Origin: Akkermansiaceae bacterium UBA956
Lineage (GTDB): Bacteria > Verrucomicrobiota > Verrucomicrobiia > Verrucomicrobiales > Akkermansiaceae
Assembly: GCA_002293145.1 (NCBI GenBank)
Contig: DBCO01000013.1
Location: 32,677-96,676 of the forward strand
Direction: 5' to 3'
Length of the DNA stretch: 64,000 nucleotides
Shown here: positions 8,952-17,223 of the stretch, in pieces
Numbering within the stretch: the first letter of the stretch is position 1
How the letters are laid out: each line of letters opens with the position of its first letter
Notes under the pieces: model-generated
Database searches by the model: none
The model's input: the letters and a program-made list of their open reading frames with translations, nothing else
What the model was told of the DNA's origin: nothing
Program-made: the position numbers and the translations under genes

Positions 8952-10793
8952 ATGTGCGGCATCGTAGGATACATCGGCAAATCAGCAGCTCCATCCATTC
9001 TCATCAACGGTCTTCGGCGGCTTGAATACCGTGGTTATGACTCGGCGGGACTCGCCATCGTCGAAGATGGAAAAATCATCGTCGCCAAAGCTCCTGGAAA
9101 GGTGGTAAGTCTCAGTGATCGCGCCCGCGATACATGGCCCACCGAACGATTTTCTCAAGTCTCCTACGGCATCGCTCACACCCGTTGGGCGACCCATGGT
9201 CCACCTACAGAGGTCAATGCACATCCGCATCTCGATCAATCCGGCGACATCGCCCTTGTGCACAATGGCATCATCGAAAACTACCGCAGCTTGCGTGCGC
9301 GGCTCGAAGCCAAAGGTCACCTATTTCTCTCGGAGACTGATACCGAGGTACTTTCGCATCTCATCGGCGATCGCTACGACGGCAATCTTTTTCAAGCGGT
9401 CTGCGATGCATTGCATCAGGTCGAAGGCACTTTCGGCATCGCTGTGATCTCGGTCAAGGAACCGGGAAAAATCATCACCGCCCGTCGTGGCAGTCCAATT
9501 GTGTTAGGCATCGGAGAAGGCGAAACCATCATCGCCTCAGATGCCGCAGCGATCCTTACTCACACGCAGCGCGTGATCTATCTTGATGACAACGACATCG
9601 CGATTGTCACCGCCGATAGTATAGAAATTCGCGACCTTCACAATGTGCCCGTCAACCGTGAAGTCGCCGAGCTCGACTTTGATTCCAGTGCAGCAGAGAA
9701 AGGTGGCTTTGCCCATTTCATGCTCAAGGAAATCCACGAGCAACCCGAATCCTTGCGCAACGCCATTCGCGGTCGCCTCGACTTCAATCTTGGCTCTTCC
9801 GTGCTCTCCGGCATGGGAACCTCACCGCGCGATCTCGCAGAAATCAATCGTGTCGTGCTTGTTGGCTGCGGAACCTCTCTGCACTCAGGTCTCATCGGCG
9901 AGTATGCCTTCGAGGATCTAGCCGATACCCATGCCGAAGTGCAGCAAGCTGCTGAATTCCGCTATCGCAATCCGATCATCAGTCGCAGCGATCTCGTCAT
10001 CGCCATTTCCCAATCAGGAGAAACTGCCGACACCCTTGCTGCTGTGCGTGAGGCCAATCAAAAAGGAGCCTTTGTGATGGGGCTTTGTAACGTCGTCGGT
10101 TCGACGATCGCCCGGGAAACAGGACGTGGAATCTACCTTCATGCCGGGCCAGAAATTTCTGTCGCCTCGACCAAGGCCTTTACATGCCAAGTCACAGTAC
10201 TGTTGATGATGGCTCTGAAAATGGGCCGCTCCCGACGTTTCTCACGCCAAGAAGGAATGGACTTCGCTCGACAAATCGAAGCCATACCCGCGCTGGTGGA
10301 ACAAGTCATTTTGCAAAACGATCACATCGCCGCTGTCGCCGAGCGCTACGCGAAAAATGAACACGCGTTCTTCATTGGTCGCGGACCACTTTATCCCGTC
10401 GCACTGGAAGGAGCTCTCAAACTCAAGGAAATTTCCTACATCCATGCCGAGGGCTATCATGCCGCCGAACTCAAACACGGTCCGATCGCTCTGTTAGAAA
10501 ATGGCACACTTGTGATCGCATTGGCCAACGACATTCCCGGCAAAGACAAAACCTTGGGCAACGTCGAAGAATGCAAAGCTCGCGGCGCACGCATCCTCGG
10601 CATCATCACCGCTGGTGATCACGAAGCCGCAGAGATCATGGATGACGTCATCGAAATCCCCGCCTGTCATCCGCTCGTCGCCACCATTCCCACCGCCGTG
10701 GCCTTGCAATTGTTAGCCTATCACATCGCCAACATCCGCGGCTGCGAAATCGACCAACCGCGCAATCTCGCGAAGTCGGTAACGGTGGAGTAA
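8952..10793 (+). CDS. glmS: Glutamine-fructose-6-phosphate aminotransferase GlmS
   Basis: Makes glucosamine-6-phosphate from fructose-6-phosphate and glutamine, the first step to UDP-GlcNAc; 613 residues. The start is set at the ATG at 8952 because processing must expose Cys2 (MCGIVGYIG) as the glutaminase nucleophile; an open frame upstream to 8901 is ignored. The class II amidotransferase domain (1-~220) includes THTRWATHG-like and HNGIIENY motifs. Two SIS domains follow, with ISQSGETADT and the terminal NLAKSVTVE. No glmS ribozyme is expected in the 19-bp gap. Confidence 0.95.
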   Translation: MCGIVGYIGKSAAPSILINGLRRLEYRGYDSAGLAIVEDGKIIVAKAPGKVVSLSDRARDTWPTERFSQVSYGIAHTRWATHGPPTEVNAHPHLDQSGDIALVHNGIIENYRSLRARLEAKGHLFLSETDTEVLSHLIGDRYDGNLFQAVCDALHQVEGTFGIAVISVKEPGKIITARRGSPIVLGIGEGETIIASDAAAILTHTQRVIYLDDNDIAIVTADSIEIRDLHNVPVNREVAELDFDSSAAEKGGFAHFMLKEIHEQPESLRNAIRGRLDFNLGSSVLSGMGTSPRDLAEINRVVLVGCGTSLHSGLIGEYAFEDLADTHAEVQQAAEFRYRNPIISRSDLVIAISQSGETADTLAAVREANQKGAFVMGLCNVVGSTIARETGRGIYLHAGPEISVASTKAFTCQVTVLLMMALKMGRSRRFSRQEGMDFARQIEAIPALVEQVILQNDHIAAVAERYAKNEHAFFIGRGPLYPVALEGALKLKEISYIHAEGYHAAELKHGPIALLENGTLVIALANDIPGKDKTLGNVEECKARGARILGIITAGDHEAAEIMDDVIEIPACHPLVATIPTAVALQLLAYHIANIRGCEIDQPRNLAKSVTVE

Positions 10794-10804
10794 AGATCGA
10801 TAGA

Positions 10805-12145
10805 TTACTTTTTCGCTCTTCTCTTGCCCTCTTGGCTGTTGAGTGGTGGCACGTTTTTCTCGTTCCATTTCTGCCAGAGCGCTTGCAGTTCATTGACTTT
10901 TTCTGGCATCGATACGGCTAGGTCTTTGCTTTCACCGATGTCTTCACGCAGATTATACAATTTCCACTCGGATGTTGCGGGCTTTCTGGTTGCTTGCTTG
11001 GCCTCCGCGGTGAGATCGTAGCGCACCAACTTAAAATCCCCGGCACGCACGGCCTTTTGCTCACCAAAACGCCAGAACAAGGCATCGTGCGGTTTATCGG
11101 AACTTTCTCCTAACAGCAAAGGTATGAGGTTTGCGCCTTCGATGAGATCATCGGTTTTCGCTCCAGCTGCCGCAAGCGCTGTGGCGTGAAGATCGAGTTG
11201 AATCACCGGATGCTCGATCACCTGCGCTTTCACGTTACCTGGCCAACTGATGAGAAACGGCACACGAATGCCGCCTTCGAGTGTAGTACGTTTGCTGCCG
11301 CGCAAGGGTGCGTTGTTCGAGCCATTGATCGTCACTCCGGGCATCACGGGACCACCGTTATCGCTGATGAAACACACCAGCGTGTTTTGATCGAGCTTGC
11401 GATCTTTGAGTTGCTTCATCACCACGCCGATGGCGTCATCCATCGACTGCATCATCGCGACATACTTGCGACGCGTCGGATCCTGGATTTGTTCGAGTTT
11501 TTTCAAACTCTCTGGTGTAGCTTCCATGGGAGTGTGCACGGCATTGAAGGCGAGATAGAGAAACCATGGTTGTTTTTCGTGGCGCTCGATGAATGCAACG
11601 GCTTCTCGTCCGAACGAATCGGTGAGATAGTCGATTTCCTTAACGGGTATTTTCCCGCGCATGATGCCTTGTGATTGAAAATAGCTGTGTGCGCCTCCAA
11701 GAAAGCCGAAAAACTCATCGAAGCCTCGCTCCTGGGGGTGCATGCCAGTTGCAGATCCGAGATGCCATTTGCCGACAATGCCAGTGGCATATCCCGCTTG
11801 CTTAAGACGCTGGGCGAGAGTTTTTTCGGTGATCGGCATGCCCGCGCTGCTGCCGCCTGGGTTGAATTCATGGCCGAAGCGATTTTGGTATCGACCAGTG
11901 AGCAAACCAGCCCGCGTGGGCGAGCAATAGGGACCTGTGACATAGCCATTAGTGAAACGCGCACCAGCTGCCGCCAAGGCCTCAAGATGCGGCGTGGCAA
12001 TGTCCTTGCAACCATGAAAGCCAACATCGGCATAGCCAATGTCGTCACCAACGATGAGCAAAATGTTCGGCTTGTTGGTTTCCTCCGCGCATAGAGAGAT
12101 CGGGATCAACGCGAGCAAACAAAACAAACGGGATGCAATTTTCAT
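10805..12145 (-). CDS. Secreted sulfatase (formylglycine type)
   Basis: A 446-residue type I sulfatase. The start at 12145 gives a Sec signal peptide (MKIASRLFCLLALIPISLCAE); the frame runs further upstream, but that part is out-of-frame sucD sequence. The metal-binding start of the domain is NILLIVGDDIGYADVG, and the formylglycine motif is CSPTR (Cys modified by a sulfatase-maturating enzyme), then GLLTGRYQ. FISDNGGP supplies further active-site residues. It hydrolyses sulfate esters, probably on polysaccharides, in the periplasm or outside the cell. It is separated from sucD by a terminator, so it is probably an independent unit; substrate unknown. Confidence 0.9.
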   Translation of the reverse strand: MKIASRLFCLLALIPISLCAEETNKPNILLIVGDDIGYADVGFHGCKDIATPHLEALAAAGARFTNGYVTGPYCSPTRAGLLTGRYQNRFGHEFNPGGSSAGMPITEKTLAQRLKQAGYATGIVGKWHLGSATGMHPQERGFDEFFGFLGGAHSYFQSQGIMRGKIPVKEIDYLTDSFGREAVAFIERHEKQPWFLYLAFNAVHTPMEATPESLKKLEQIQDPTRRKYVAMMQSMDDAIGVVMKQLKDRKLDQNTLVCFISDNGGPVMPGVTINGSNNAPLRGSKRTTLEGGIRVPFLISWPGNVKAQVIEHPVIQLDLHATALAAAGAKTDDLIEGANLIPLLLGESSDKPHDALFWRFGEQKAVRAGDFKLVRYDLTAEAKQATRKPATSEWKLYNLREDIGESKDLAVSMPEKVNELQALWQKWNEKNVPPLNSQEGKRRAKK

Positions 12146-12180
12146 AAGATGGGTTGGAGCAATGGGATATCGCCTACCAA

Positions 12181-12222
12181 AACAAACACGACGAATTTGC
12201 ATTCGTCGCGTTGTTTTTTCAG
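12181..12222 (-). terminator. Rho-independent terminator after sucD
   Basis: A perfect 8-bp stem CGACGAAT/ATTCGTCG around a TTGC loop (12189-12208), with flanking A-rich and T-rich runs on both sides. Read on the minus strand it follows the sucD stop by about 38 bp and precedes the sulfatase start. Because both flanks are A/T runs it could work in either direction. Confidence 0.65.
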
Positions 12223-12245
12223 ATTTTTTAAGAAAGCCTTGGCCC

Positions 12246-13142
12246 TTACTTGCCCCAGCGAGCGAGCAACGTAGTAGCCATGTCGCTCGGGGTTTCGGCG
12301 ACGGCGATGCCGCACTCAGCGAGAATACGTTTCTTGGCCTCGGCGGTGTCGTCTTCGCCGCCAACGATCGCACCGGCGTGGCCCATGCGACGTCCTGGAG
12401 GAGCCGTGGATCCGGCAATGAATCCGGCGATCGGCTTTTTGCAATGCTCTTTGGCCCAACGTGCAGCTTCGACTTCCGCAGTGCCGCCGATTTCACCAAT
12501 CATGATGATCGCCTCGGTCTCGGGGTCGTTGTTAAACATTTCTAACACTTCTTGGTGATTGGTGCCATTGATCGGGTCGCCACCGATGCCTACGCAGGTG
12601 CTTTGACCGTAGCCGAGTTGAGTCAATTGGAAAACAGCCTCGTAAGTGAGAGTGCCGGAACGCGATACCACACCGACGTTGCCACGCTTATGGATGTAAC
12701 CAGGAGCGATGCCGATGCGGCAACCACCGTGAGATTTTTCACCATAGCCAGGAGTCACCAGGCCGGGGCAGTTTGGACCAACAAGGCGCACGGGAAGTCC
12801 TTTGAGGGCTTCTTTGACGCGCATCATGTCCATGACAGGAATGCCTTCGGTGATGCAAACAATCAGTTCCACGCCAGCGTCAGCTGCTTCGAGAATGGCA
12901 TCGGCAGCGAATGGAGGCGGCACGAAAATCGCCGAAGCTGTGGCTCCCGTTTCGCGCGCGGCATCAGCCACGCCGTTGAAAATCGGCACGGTGTTTTCGA
13001 ACAATTGACCACCTTTTCCAGGAGTAACGCCCGCGACAACTTGGGTGCCGTAAGCGAGAGACAAGGAGGCGTGGCGAGCACCAAAGCTGCCCGTGATGCC
13101 CTGAATGAGGACTTTGGTATTTTCGTTAATGAGAATGGACAT
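12246..13142 (-). CDS. sucD: Succinyl-CoA ligase alpha subunit SucD
   Basis: CoA-binding, phosphohistidine-bearing subunit of succinyl-CoA synthetase in the TCA cycle; 298 residues, near the normal ~290. Motifs: ITGSFGARH in the CoA-binding Rossmann domain, GPNCPGLVTPG, and GRRMGHAGAI, with the catalytic His near residue 255. The partner sucC lies 1.24 kb upstream on the same strand, with three unrelated genes between them instead of the usual direct junction. SucD starts 42 bp after the nucleotidyltransferase-like gene, so all five genes may share one transcript. Confidence 0.95.
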   Translation of the reverse strand: MSILINENTKVLIQGITGSFGARHASLSLAYGTQVVAGVTPGKGGQLFENTVPIFNGVADAARETGATASAIFVPPPFAADAILEAADAGVELIVCITEGIPVMDMMRVKEALKGLPVRLVGPNCPGLVTPGYGEKSHGGCRIGIAPGYIHKRGNVGVVSRSGTLTYEAVFQLTQLGYGQSTCVGIGGDPINGTNHQEVLEMFNNDPETEAIIMIGEIGGTAEVEAARWAKEHCKKPIAGFIAGSTAPPGRRMGHAGAIVGGEDDTAEAKKRILAECGIAVAETPSDMATTLLARWGK

Positions 13143-13184
13143 GGTTCTTAAGTGTCTAGTGTGAAGGTTTGAGTGATCGGTGTG

Positions 13185-13712
13185 TTAAAAAATGAGTTTT
13201 GAGAGAACTTCGGCTGGAATGAGTTGTTGCAAATGCGGGTGCAACTCGAGCAATCGAGAGATATCAGCAATATCTTTCTGGCGCTTACTGGGACGGCGGG
13301 ATGAATCGGTAAATGCGGCAATTTTTTGTGCAAGAGTATCCTCTACGCTAGCAACGCGCATGAGCATACCGTGGACATCGGCGGGAACAGAACGGGATGG
13401 AAATTCTTGGTAAAATTCAGCAGTAGTGATTTGAATGCTGACTTTCGATTGACCTTTGAGGTTGACCGAATGTGTAAATTCTTCACGACTGAATCCCAGA
13501 GACTGGAACGCCTCCACTGCGGCCTCGAGTTGTTTCGTTACGATGAAAAGATCGACATCCGCTGTCGCCATCGGTTCTTCCGCCCAGTGATTAACAGCTA
13601 GGCCGCCAAACATGCACCATGAGATTTCCCGATCTTCCAACGACTGTACCAGAGCGGAAACATCTTTGCTTCCTCCCATGGTTTGCCAGTCGTAGAATTG
13701 CTTTTGCGTCAT
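13185..13712 (-). CDS. Nucleotidyltransferase-fold protein (AbiEii/DUF6036-like)
   Basis: A 175-residue protein with the nucleotidyltransferase active-site pattern: FGGLAVNHW (about residues 35-43) followed by the acidic pair in TADVDLFIV (about 50-58). This resembles the AbiEii/DUF6036 class of minimal nucleotidyltransferases, often found in toxin-antitoxin or defence loci. The C-terminal half (EDTLAQKIAAFTD, RQKDIADISRLLE) also matches that class. It lies 11 bp after the DUF5615 gene and 42 bp before sucD. The function is not known; a toxin or target-modifying role is inference from family and context. Confidence 0.65.
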   Translation of the reverse strand: MTQKQFYDWQTMGGSKDVSALVQSLEDREISWCMFGGLAVNHWAEEPMATADVDLFIVTKQLEAAVEAFQSLGFSREEFTHSVNLKGQSKVSIQITTAEFYQEFPSRSVPADVHGMLMRVASVEDTLAQKIAAFTDSSRRPSKRQKDIADISRLLELHPHLQQLIPAEVLSKLIF

Positions 13713-13723
13713 CAGTTTGGGTT

Positions 13724-14113
13724 TTATGATTCGTTTGTTTTTGTGGAACTCGGAAAAGGCAGGACGCGCACACGATGCTTGCGCGGTGATATAGTCACCA
13801 ACGCTCCAGCGGCAAGTTCATTATTTACAAAGCGTAATAACGAAGTTACTGCATCGCGACATTGTTGGGGATCGTTGTTTTCGAGACGAATCTGAATCAC
13901 ACTAGGTTTCGTAGCCCCAGTGTATTGTAAAATATCACCAAAATCTAAATCTTGGGTGACAATTACGCAATCATGATTACGAGCGTATTCAATGATCGAT
14001 AAATCCGAATCATTTCCTCGACCTACTTCACTCCAATGCAAAGCGCTGCAATCATCAAATGTCAGCATTTCACGCCATGCGGGAGGAAGATTCATGTCGA
14101 TCAGAAAAATCAT
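13724..14113 (-). CDS. DUF5615 PIN-like protein (putative toxin nuclease)
   Basis: A 129-residue PIN-like protein of the DUF5615 family. It begins MIFLIDMNLPPAW, with the first acidic residue of the PIN active site, and has DSDLSIIEYA and VTQDLDFGDI, conserved in these Mut7-C/PIN-like predicted nucleases. Its start overlaps the stop of the DUF433 gene by 4 bp, the standard antitoxin-then-toxin arrangement. The predicted role is an RNA-cleaving toxin held in check by the DUF433 partner. No biochemical target can be deduced. Confidence 0.75.
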   Translation of the reverse strand: MIFLIDMNLPPAWREMLTFDDCSALHWSEVGRGNDSDLSIIEYARNHDCVIVTQDLDFGDILQYTGATKPSVIQIRLENNDPQQCRDAVTSLLRFVNNELAAGALVTISPRKHRVRVLPFPSSTKTNES

Positions 14114-14361
14114 GAAGCAAGCGGAACTTCTAGATCAAAGGAGTGTGATGACACAGCCCAAGCGGCATATTCCAAAGCGGCTGAGATATCTTCTTTTTCA
14201 AGGTAAGGATACAACTCAAGCAAACGATCTTGGCTCATGCCGCCCGATAAATTTCCCAGGATCGAACCAACCGTGACGCGCAAATCACGGATACACGGCT
14301 TACCGCCCATGATCTCGGGATCAAAGCTGATTCGTTCGTTTCCTGCGAAATGTCTGGTCAT
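14110..14361 (-). CDS. DUF433 antitoxin-type DNA-binding protein
   Basis: An 83-residue DUF433 (VapB-like antitoxin) protein. The family core is visible as ISFDPEIMGGKPCIRDLRV then VGSILGNLSGGMSQDRLLELYPYLEKEDISAALEYAA, a compact helix-turn-helix domain typical of antitoxins encoded just before DUF5615 or PIN genes. It begins 18 bp after the sucC stop and overlaps the toxin gene by 4 bp. By analogy it should bind the toxin and autoregulate. An autoregulated promoter would have to lie in sucC or in the 18-bp gap, so transcription from the sucC promoter is likely. Confidence 0.75.
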   Translation of the reverse strand: MTRHFAGNERISFDPEIMGGKPCIRDLRVTVGSILGNLSGGMSQDRLLELYPYLEKEDISAALEYAAWAVSSHSFDLEVPLAS

Positions 14362-14379
14362 GTGCTTAGTATAAATGAT

Positions 14380-15561
14380 TCAGCCGACAAGTGCGACGAT
14401 TTTTTGTGCAGCATCGGCCATGGTGCTGGCGGCGGTGATGTTAATGCCGCTGGCAGCCAAGGTGGCTTTGCCTGCATCGACGTTGTTGCCTTCCAGACGA
14501 ACGACCAAAGGAATCGGCAGACCGGTTTCTTTCGCTGCCGCGACAACACCTTCCGCAATAACGTTGCAGTCCATGATGCCACCGAAGATGTTGATCATGA
14601 TACCTTTGACGTTTGGATCGCCGAGGATGATCTTGAAGGCGGCAGAAACTTGTTCCTTAGATGCGCCACCGCCCACGTCGAGGAAGTTGGCTGGTTCACC
14701 ACCGTAGTGTTGGATGATGTCCATGGTTGCCATGGCGAGACCTGCGCCGTTGACAAGGCATGCAATATTTCCATCGAGACCGATGTAGTTGAGGTCATAC
14801 TCAGAGGCCGCAACTTCGCGAGGATCTTCTTCCTCTTTGTCGCGCATGGCGACGATGTCAGGATGGCGATAGAGTGCGTTGTCATCGAAGCCGAACTTGG
14901 CATCGAGCGCGAGCACACGGCCATCAGGCGTGGTGACAAGCGGGTTGATTTCGAGCATCGAGCAATCGCACTGAATGAAGAGCTTGTAGAGATTGCCAAG
15001 GAGCTTGGCGAATTGTTTGGCGTTGTCGCCTTCGAGACCGAGAGCGGCGGTAATTTTCCGCACTTCGTAGGCTTGCAGGCCGAGCAGTGGATGAATGAAT
15101 TGACGAACGATTTTTTCGGGAGTGTTGTGCGCGACGTCTTCGATGTTCATACCGCCTTCGGTGGAAGCAACAATAACAGGACGGCAGGTGGCGCGATCCA
15201 TCAAGATGGCGAGATAATATTCATGCGTAATGTCCACGGCCTCAGCCACCATCACCTTGCGCACCAAGCGACCTGCTTCGCCTGTTTGCAAGGTAACGAG
15301 TGTTTCGTTGAGCATTTTTCCTGCGTATTCGGCGGCTTGCTCAGGGGACTCGATCAAATGCACCCCACCTTGGAAGCCATTCTTGAAGTGACCTTTACCA
15401 CGACCACCGGCATGGACCTGAGCTTTGATAACAAGCTTAGCACCAGCAAACTCGCGGGCCGCAGCAGCCGCTTCTTCGGGTGTGGAGGCAACTTTTCCTT
15501 TCGGACTAGGGACTTGGAAGCGGTCAAATAGCTCTTTGGCCTGATATTCGTGGATATTCAT
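14380..15561 (-). CDS. sucC: Succinyl-CoA ligase beta subunit SucC
   Basis: ADP/GDP-forming succinyl-CoA synthetase beta subunit, 393 residues, the normal length. It begins MNIHEYQAKELFDRF; the ATP-grasp domain contains KAQVHAGGRGKGHF, and the C-terminal CoA-ligase domain has FLDVGGGASKEQV and IMINIFGGIMDCN. It is the first gene of a minus-strand unit that includes a toxin-antitoxin-like insertion and then sucD. A sigma70-like promoter lies about 28 bp upstream. Confidence 0.95.
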   Translation of the reverse strand: MNIHEYQAKELFDRFQVPSPKGKVASTPEEAAAAAREFAGAKLVIKAQVHAGGRGKGHFKNGFQGGVHLIESPEQAAEYAGKMLNETLVTLQTGEAGRLVRKVMVAEAVDITHEYYLAILMDRATCRPVIVASTEGGMNIEDVAHNTPEKIVRQFIHPLLGLQAYEVRKITAALGLEGDNAKQFAKLLGNLYKLFIQCDCSMLEINPLVTTPDGRVLALDAKFGFDDNALYRHPDIVAMRDKEEEDPREVAASEYDLNYIGLDGNIACLVNGAGLAMATMDIIQHYGGEPANFLDVGGGASKEQVSAAFKIILGDPNVKGIMINIFGGIMDCNVIAEGVVAAAKETGLPIPLVVRLEGNNVDAGKATLAASGINITAASTMADAAQKIVALVG

Positions 15562-15588
15562 AAAATTTTCGGTGCGCTTGCGCGCGAA

Positions 15589-15617
15589 AAACTAGGGAGA
15601 CAGGCGGAATCGGTCAA
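15589..15617 (-). promoter_or_regulatory. Putative sigma70-type promoter of sucC
   Basis: On the minus strand TTGACC (15612-15617) and TAGTTT (15589-15594) are separated by 17 bp and end about 28 bp before the sucC ATG. Spacing is ideal, but the -10 hexamer is a weak match, so this is tentative. Confidence 0.4.
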
Positions 15618-15769
15618 GATTTGTCGGCGATTTCTTCGAAAAATTACCAAAATCATGGGAATCGGAGTTTTCAGATCGATTTCACGCATGACAGGATGCT
15701 GCGAGCAGACGCGCAAGCAATAGTTGCCTTTTTGGCATGTTTCGTGTTCACTCTTGTTCATCCACGATT

Positions 15770-17170
15770 ATGCAACCACGCACCAAATTTATCTGCACCC
15801 TCGGCCCCGCAACAGAATCTGAAGAAACCATCGGCGCGCTGATGGACGTCGGTGCCGATGTATTTCGCCTCAACATGTCCCACGCCAAGCACGAGTGGGC
15901 ACGGGAAATGGCTCGCCGCGTGCGCAAGCAAGCCAAAGATCGCAATGCTCACATTGCCGTGCTTTTCGATCTCACAGGGCCCTCGATCCGCACCGGTGAT
16001 CTCGCACAACCATACGAACTCAAAGAAGGTGACCTTGTCGAATTTCGTAAAGTTGACGCGACTGCTACCATTCCCCTTTCCACGACTGTCAACTATGGAG
16101 GCTTGATGGATGATGTTAGTGAGGGCAACACTCTCGTCGTCGACAATGGCGCGATGCTAATGTTGATCAAAAGCGTGCGACCCGACTCGATCACCTGCGA
16201 GGTTAAAACTCCCGGCAAACTGGGCTCGCGCCGACACATCAACTTGCCAGGTGTTCGCCTCAACCTCCCTGCCCTAACGGAAAAAGACCACACGGATTTG
16301 GCTCTCGCCGTCGAGTGTGAGGCAGATTTTGTGGCGGGCTCTTTCGTGCGCGATGCCGCCCACGTGCGCGAACTGCGCACTGCGATGGAAAAACTGGAAG
16401 GCAGCGCGCAAATCGTCGCGAAAATCGAGGACCAAGAAGCGATCCGCAACATCGACTCGATCATCCAAGCAACTGACGTTATCATGATCGCACGCGGCGA
16501 CCTAGGTGTCGAAGTTGAATTTGAAGAGCTGCCCATCTTGCAACGCCGCATCGTTCGCCGTTGTCACGAGCTGGGACGTCGTGTGATCGTGGCAACGCAG
16601 TTGTTAGAGTCGATGATCACCAATCCCACGCCAACCCGCGCTGAGGTGACCGATGTTTCTAATGCTACCTTTGAAGAAGCTGACGCCTTGATGCTCTCGG
16701 GCGAAACATCCGTCGGAGCCTATCCGATTCGCTGCATGGAAGCTTTTGTGCGCATCGCATCTCGCATCGAACGCAGTGGTGGACTAGGTTATGCCGAACA
16801 CGCGATCTTGCGCGATGAGCGTCAGAAAACATGTCGTGCCGCAGTGATCCTCGCCGACTCACTGCCGGGAGCTTGTTTGATTGTGCTGACTCGTCGCGGC
16901 ATCGTTGCCAACCACACCGCGCTGCTACGTCCGCGCACACCGCTCTACGCCTTTTCCCCCAAAGAACGCGTCTGCCGTCAACTTGCTTTGTCGCGTGGCG
17001 TCACCGCATTTCAGTTAGCCTTTTCGCCAACCATCGACGAGACGATCCAACGCGCCGCGGAAATCATGCGCGAAAATAACCTCGCGCAACCCGGCACACC
17101 GATCGTCATTGTGTCTGACATGCTCTCCGATCACTTCACCGCGAATTCGATTCTCTTGTATCATGCGTAA
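15770..17170 (+). CDS. pyk: Pyruvate kinase
   Basis: Last step of glycolysis, phosphoenolpyruvate plus ADP to pyruvate and ATP. From the ATG at 15770 it has 466 residues and starts MQPRTKFICTLGPAT, the usual first strand; an upstream open stretch to 15737 is not conserved. Core motifs: RLNMSHAKHEW, MIARGDLGVEVEFE (Mg/PEP site) and TQLLESMITNPTPTRAEVTD with DALMLSGETSVGAYP. The C-terminal regulatory domain is complete. It is divergent from sucC, sharing a ~208-bp intergenic region, and lies with gap in the same window, consistent with a full lower glycolysis. Confidence 0.95.
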   Translation: MQPRTKFICTLGPATESEETIGALMDVGADVFRLNMSHAKHEWAREMARRVRKQAKDRNAHIAVLFDLTGPSIRTGDLAQPYELKEGDLVEFRKVDATATIPLSTTVNYGGLMDDVSEGNTLVVDNGAMLMLIKSVRPDSITCEVKTPGKLGSRRHINLPGVRLNLPALTEKDHTDLALAVECEADFVAGSFVRDAAHVRELRTAMEKLEGSAQIVAKIEDQEAIRNIDSIIQATDVIMIARGDLGVEVEFEELPILQRRIVRRCHELGRRVIVATQLLESMITNPTPTRAEVTDVSNATFEEADALMLSGETSVGAYPIRCMEAFVRIASRIERSGGLGYAEHAILRDERQKTCRAAVILADSLPGACLIVLTRRGIVANHTALLRPRTPLYAFSPKERVCRQLALSRGVTAFQLAFSPTIDETIQRAAEIMRENNLAQPGTPIVIVSDMLSDHFTANSILLYHA

Positions 17171-17223
17171 GGATTAAGATCGGCTCAATTTGTCCGATCC
17201 TTCCGATCATTTCGCATCTCTCC

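Noticed and set aside
1..10800. Apparent excess of the pentamer GTTAG/CTAAC in the sequence
   Set aside because: A rough count of about 24 in 10.8 kb is close to the ~21 expected by chance, so there is no evidence of a special motif.
12146..12499. N-terminal extension of the sulfatase into sucD
   Set aside because: It crosses a terminator and overlaps the sucD C-terminus in another frame; the signal peptide defines the start at 12145.
14350..15531. A long plus-strand open frame of 393 codons opposite sucC
   Set aside because: It is the mirror of the sucC coding strand. The translation shows no family motifs and its composition is a codon shadow.
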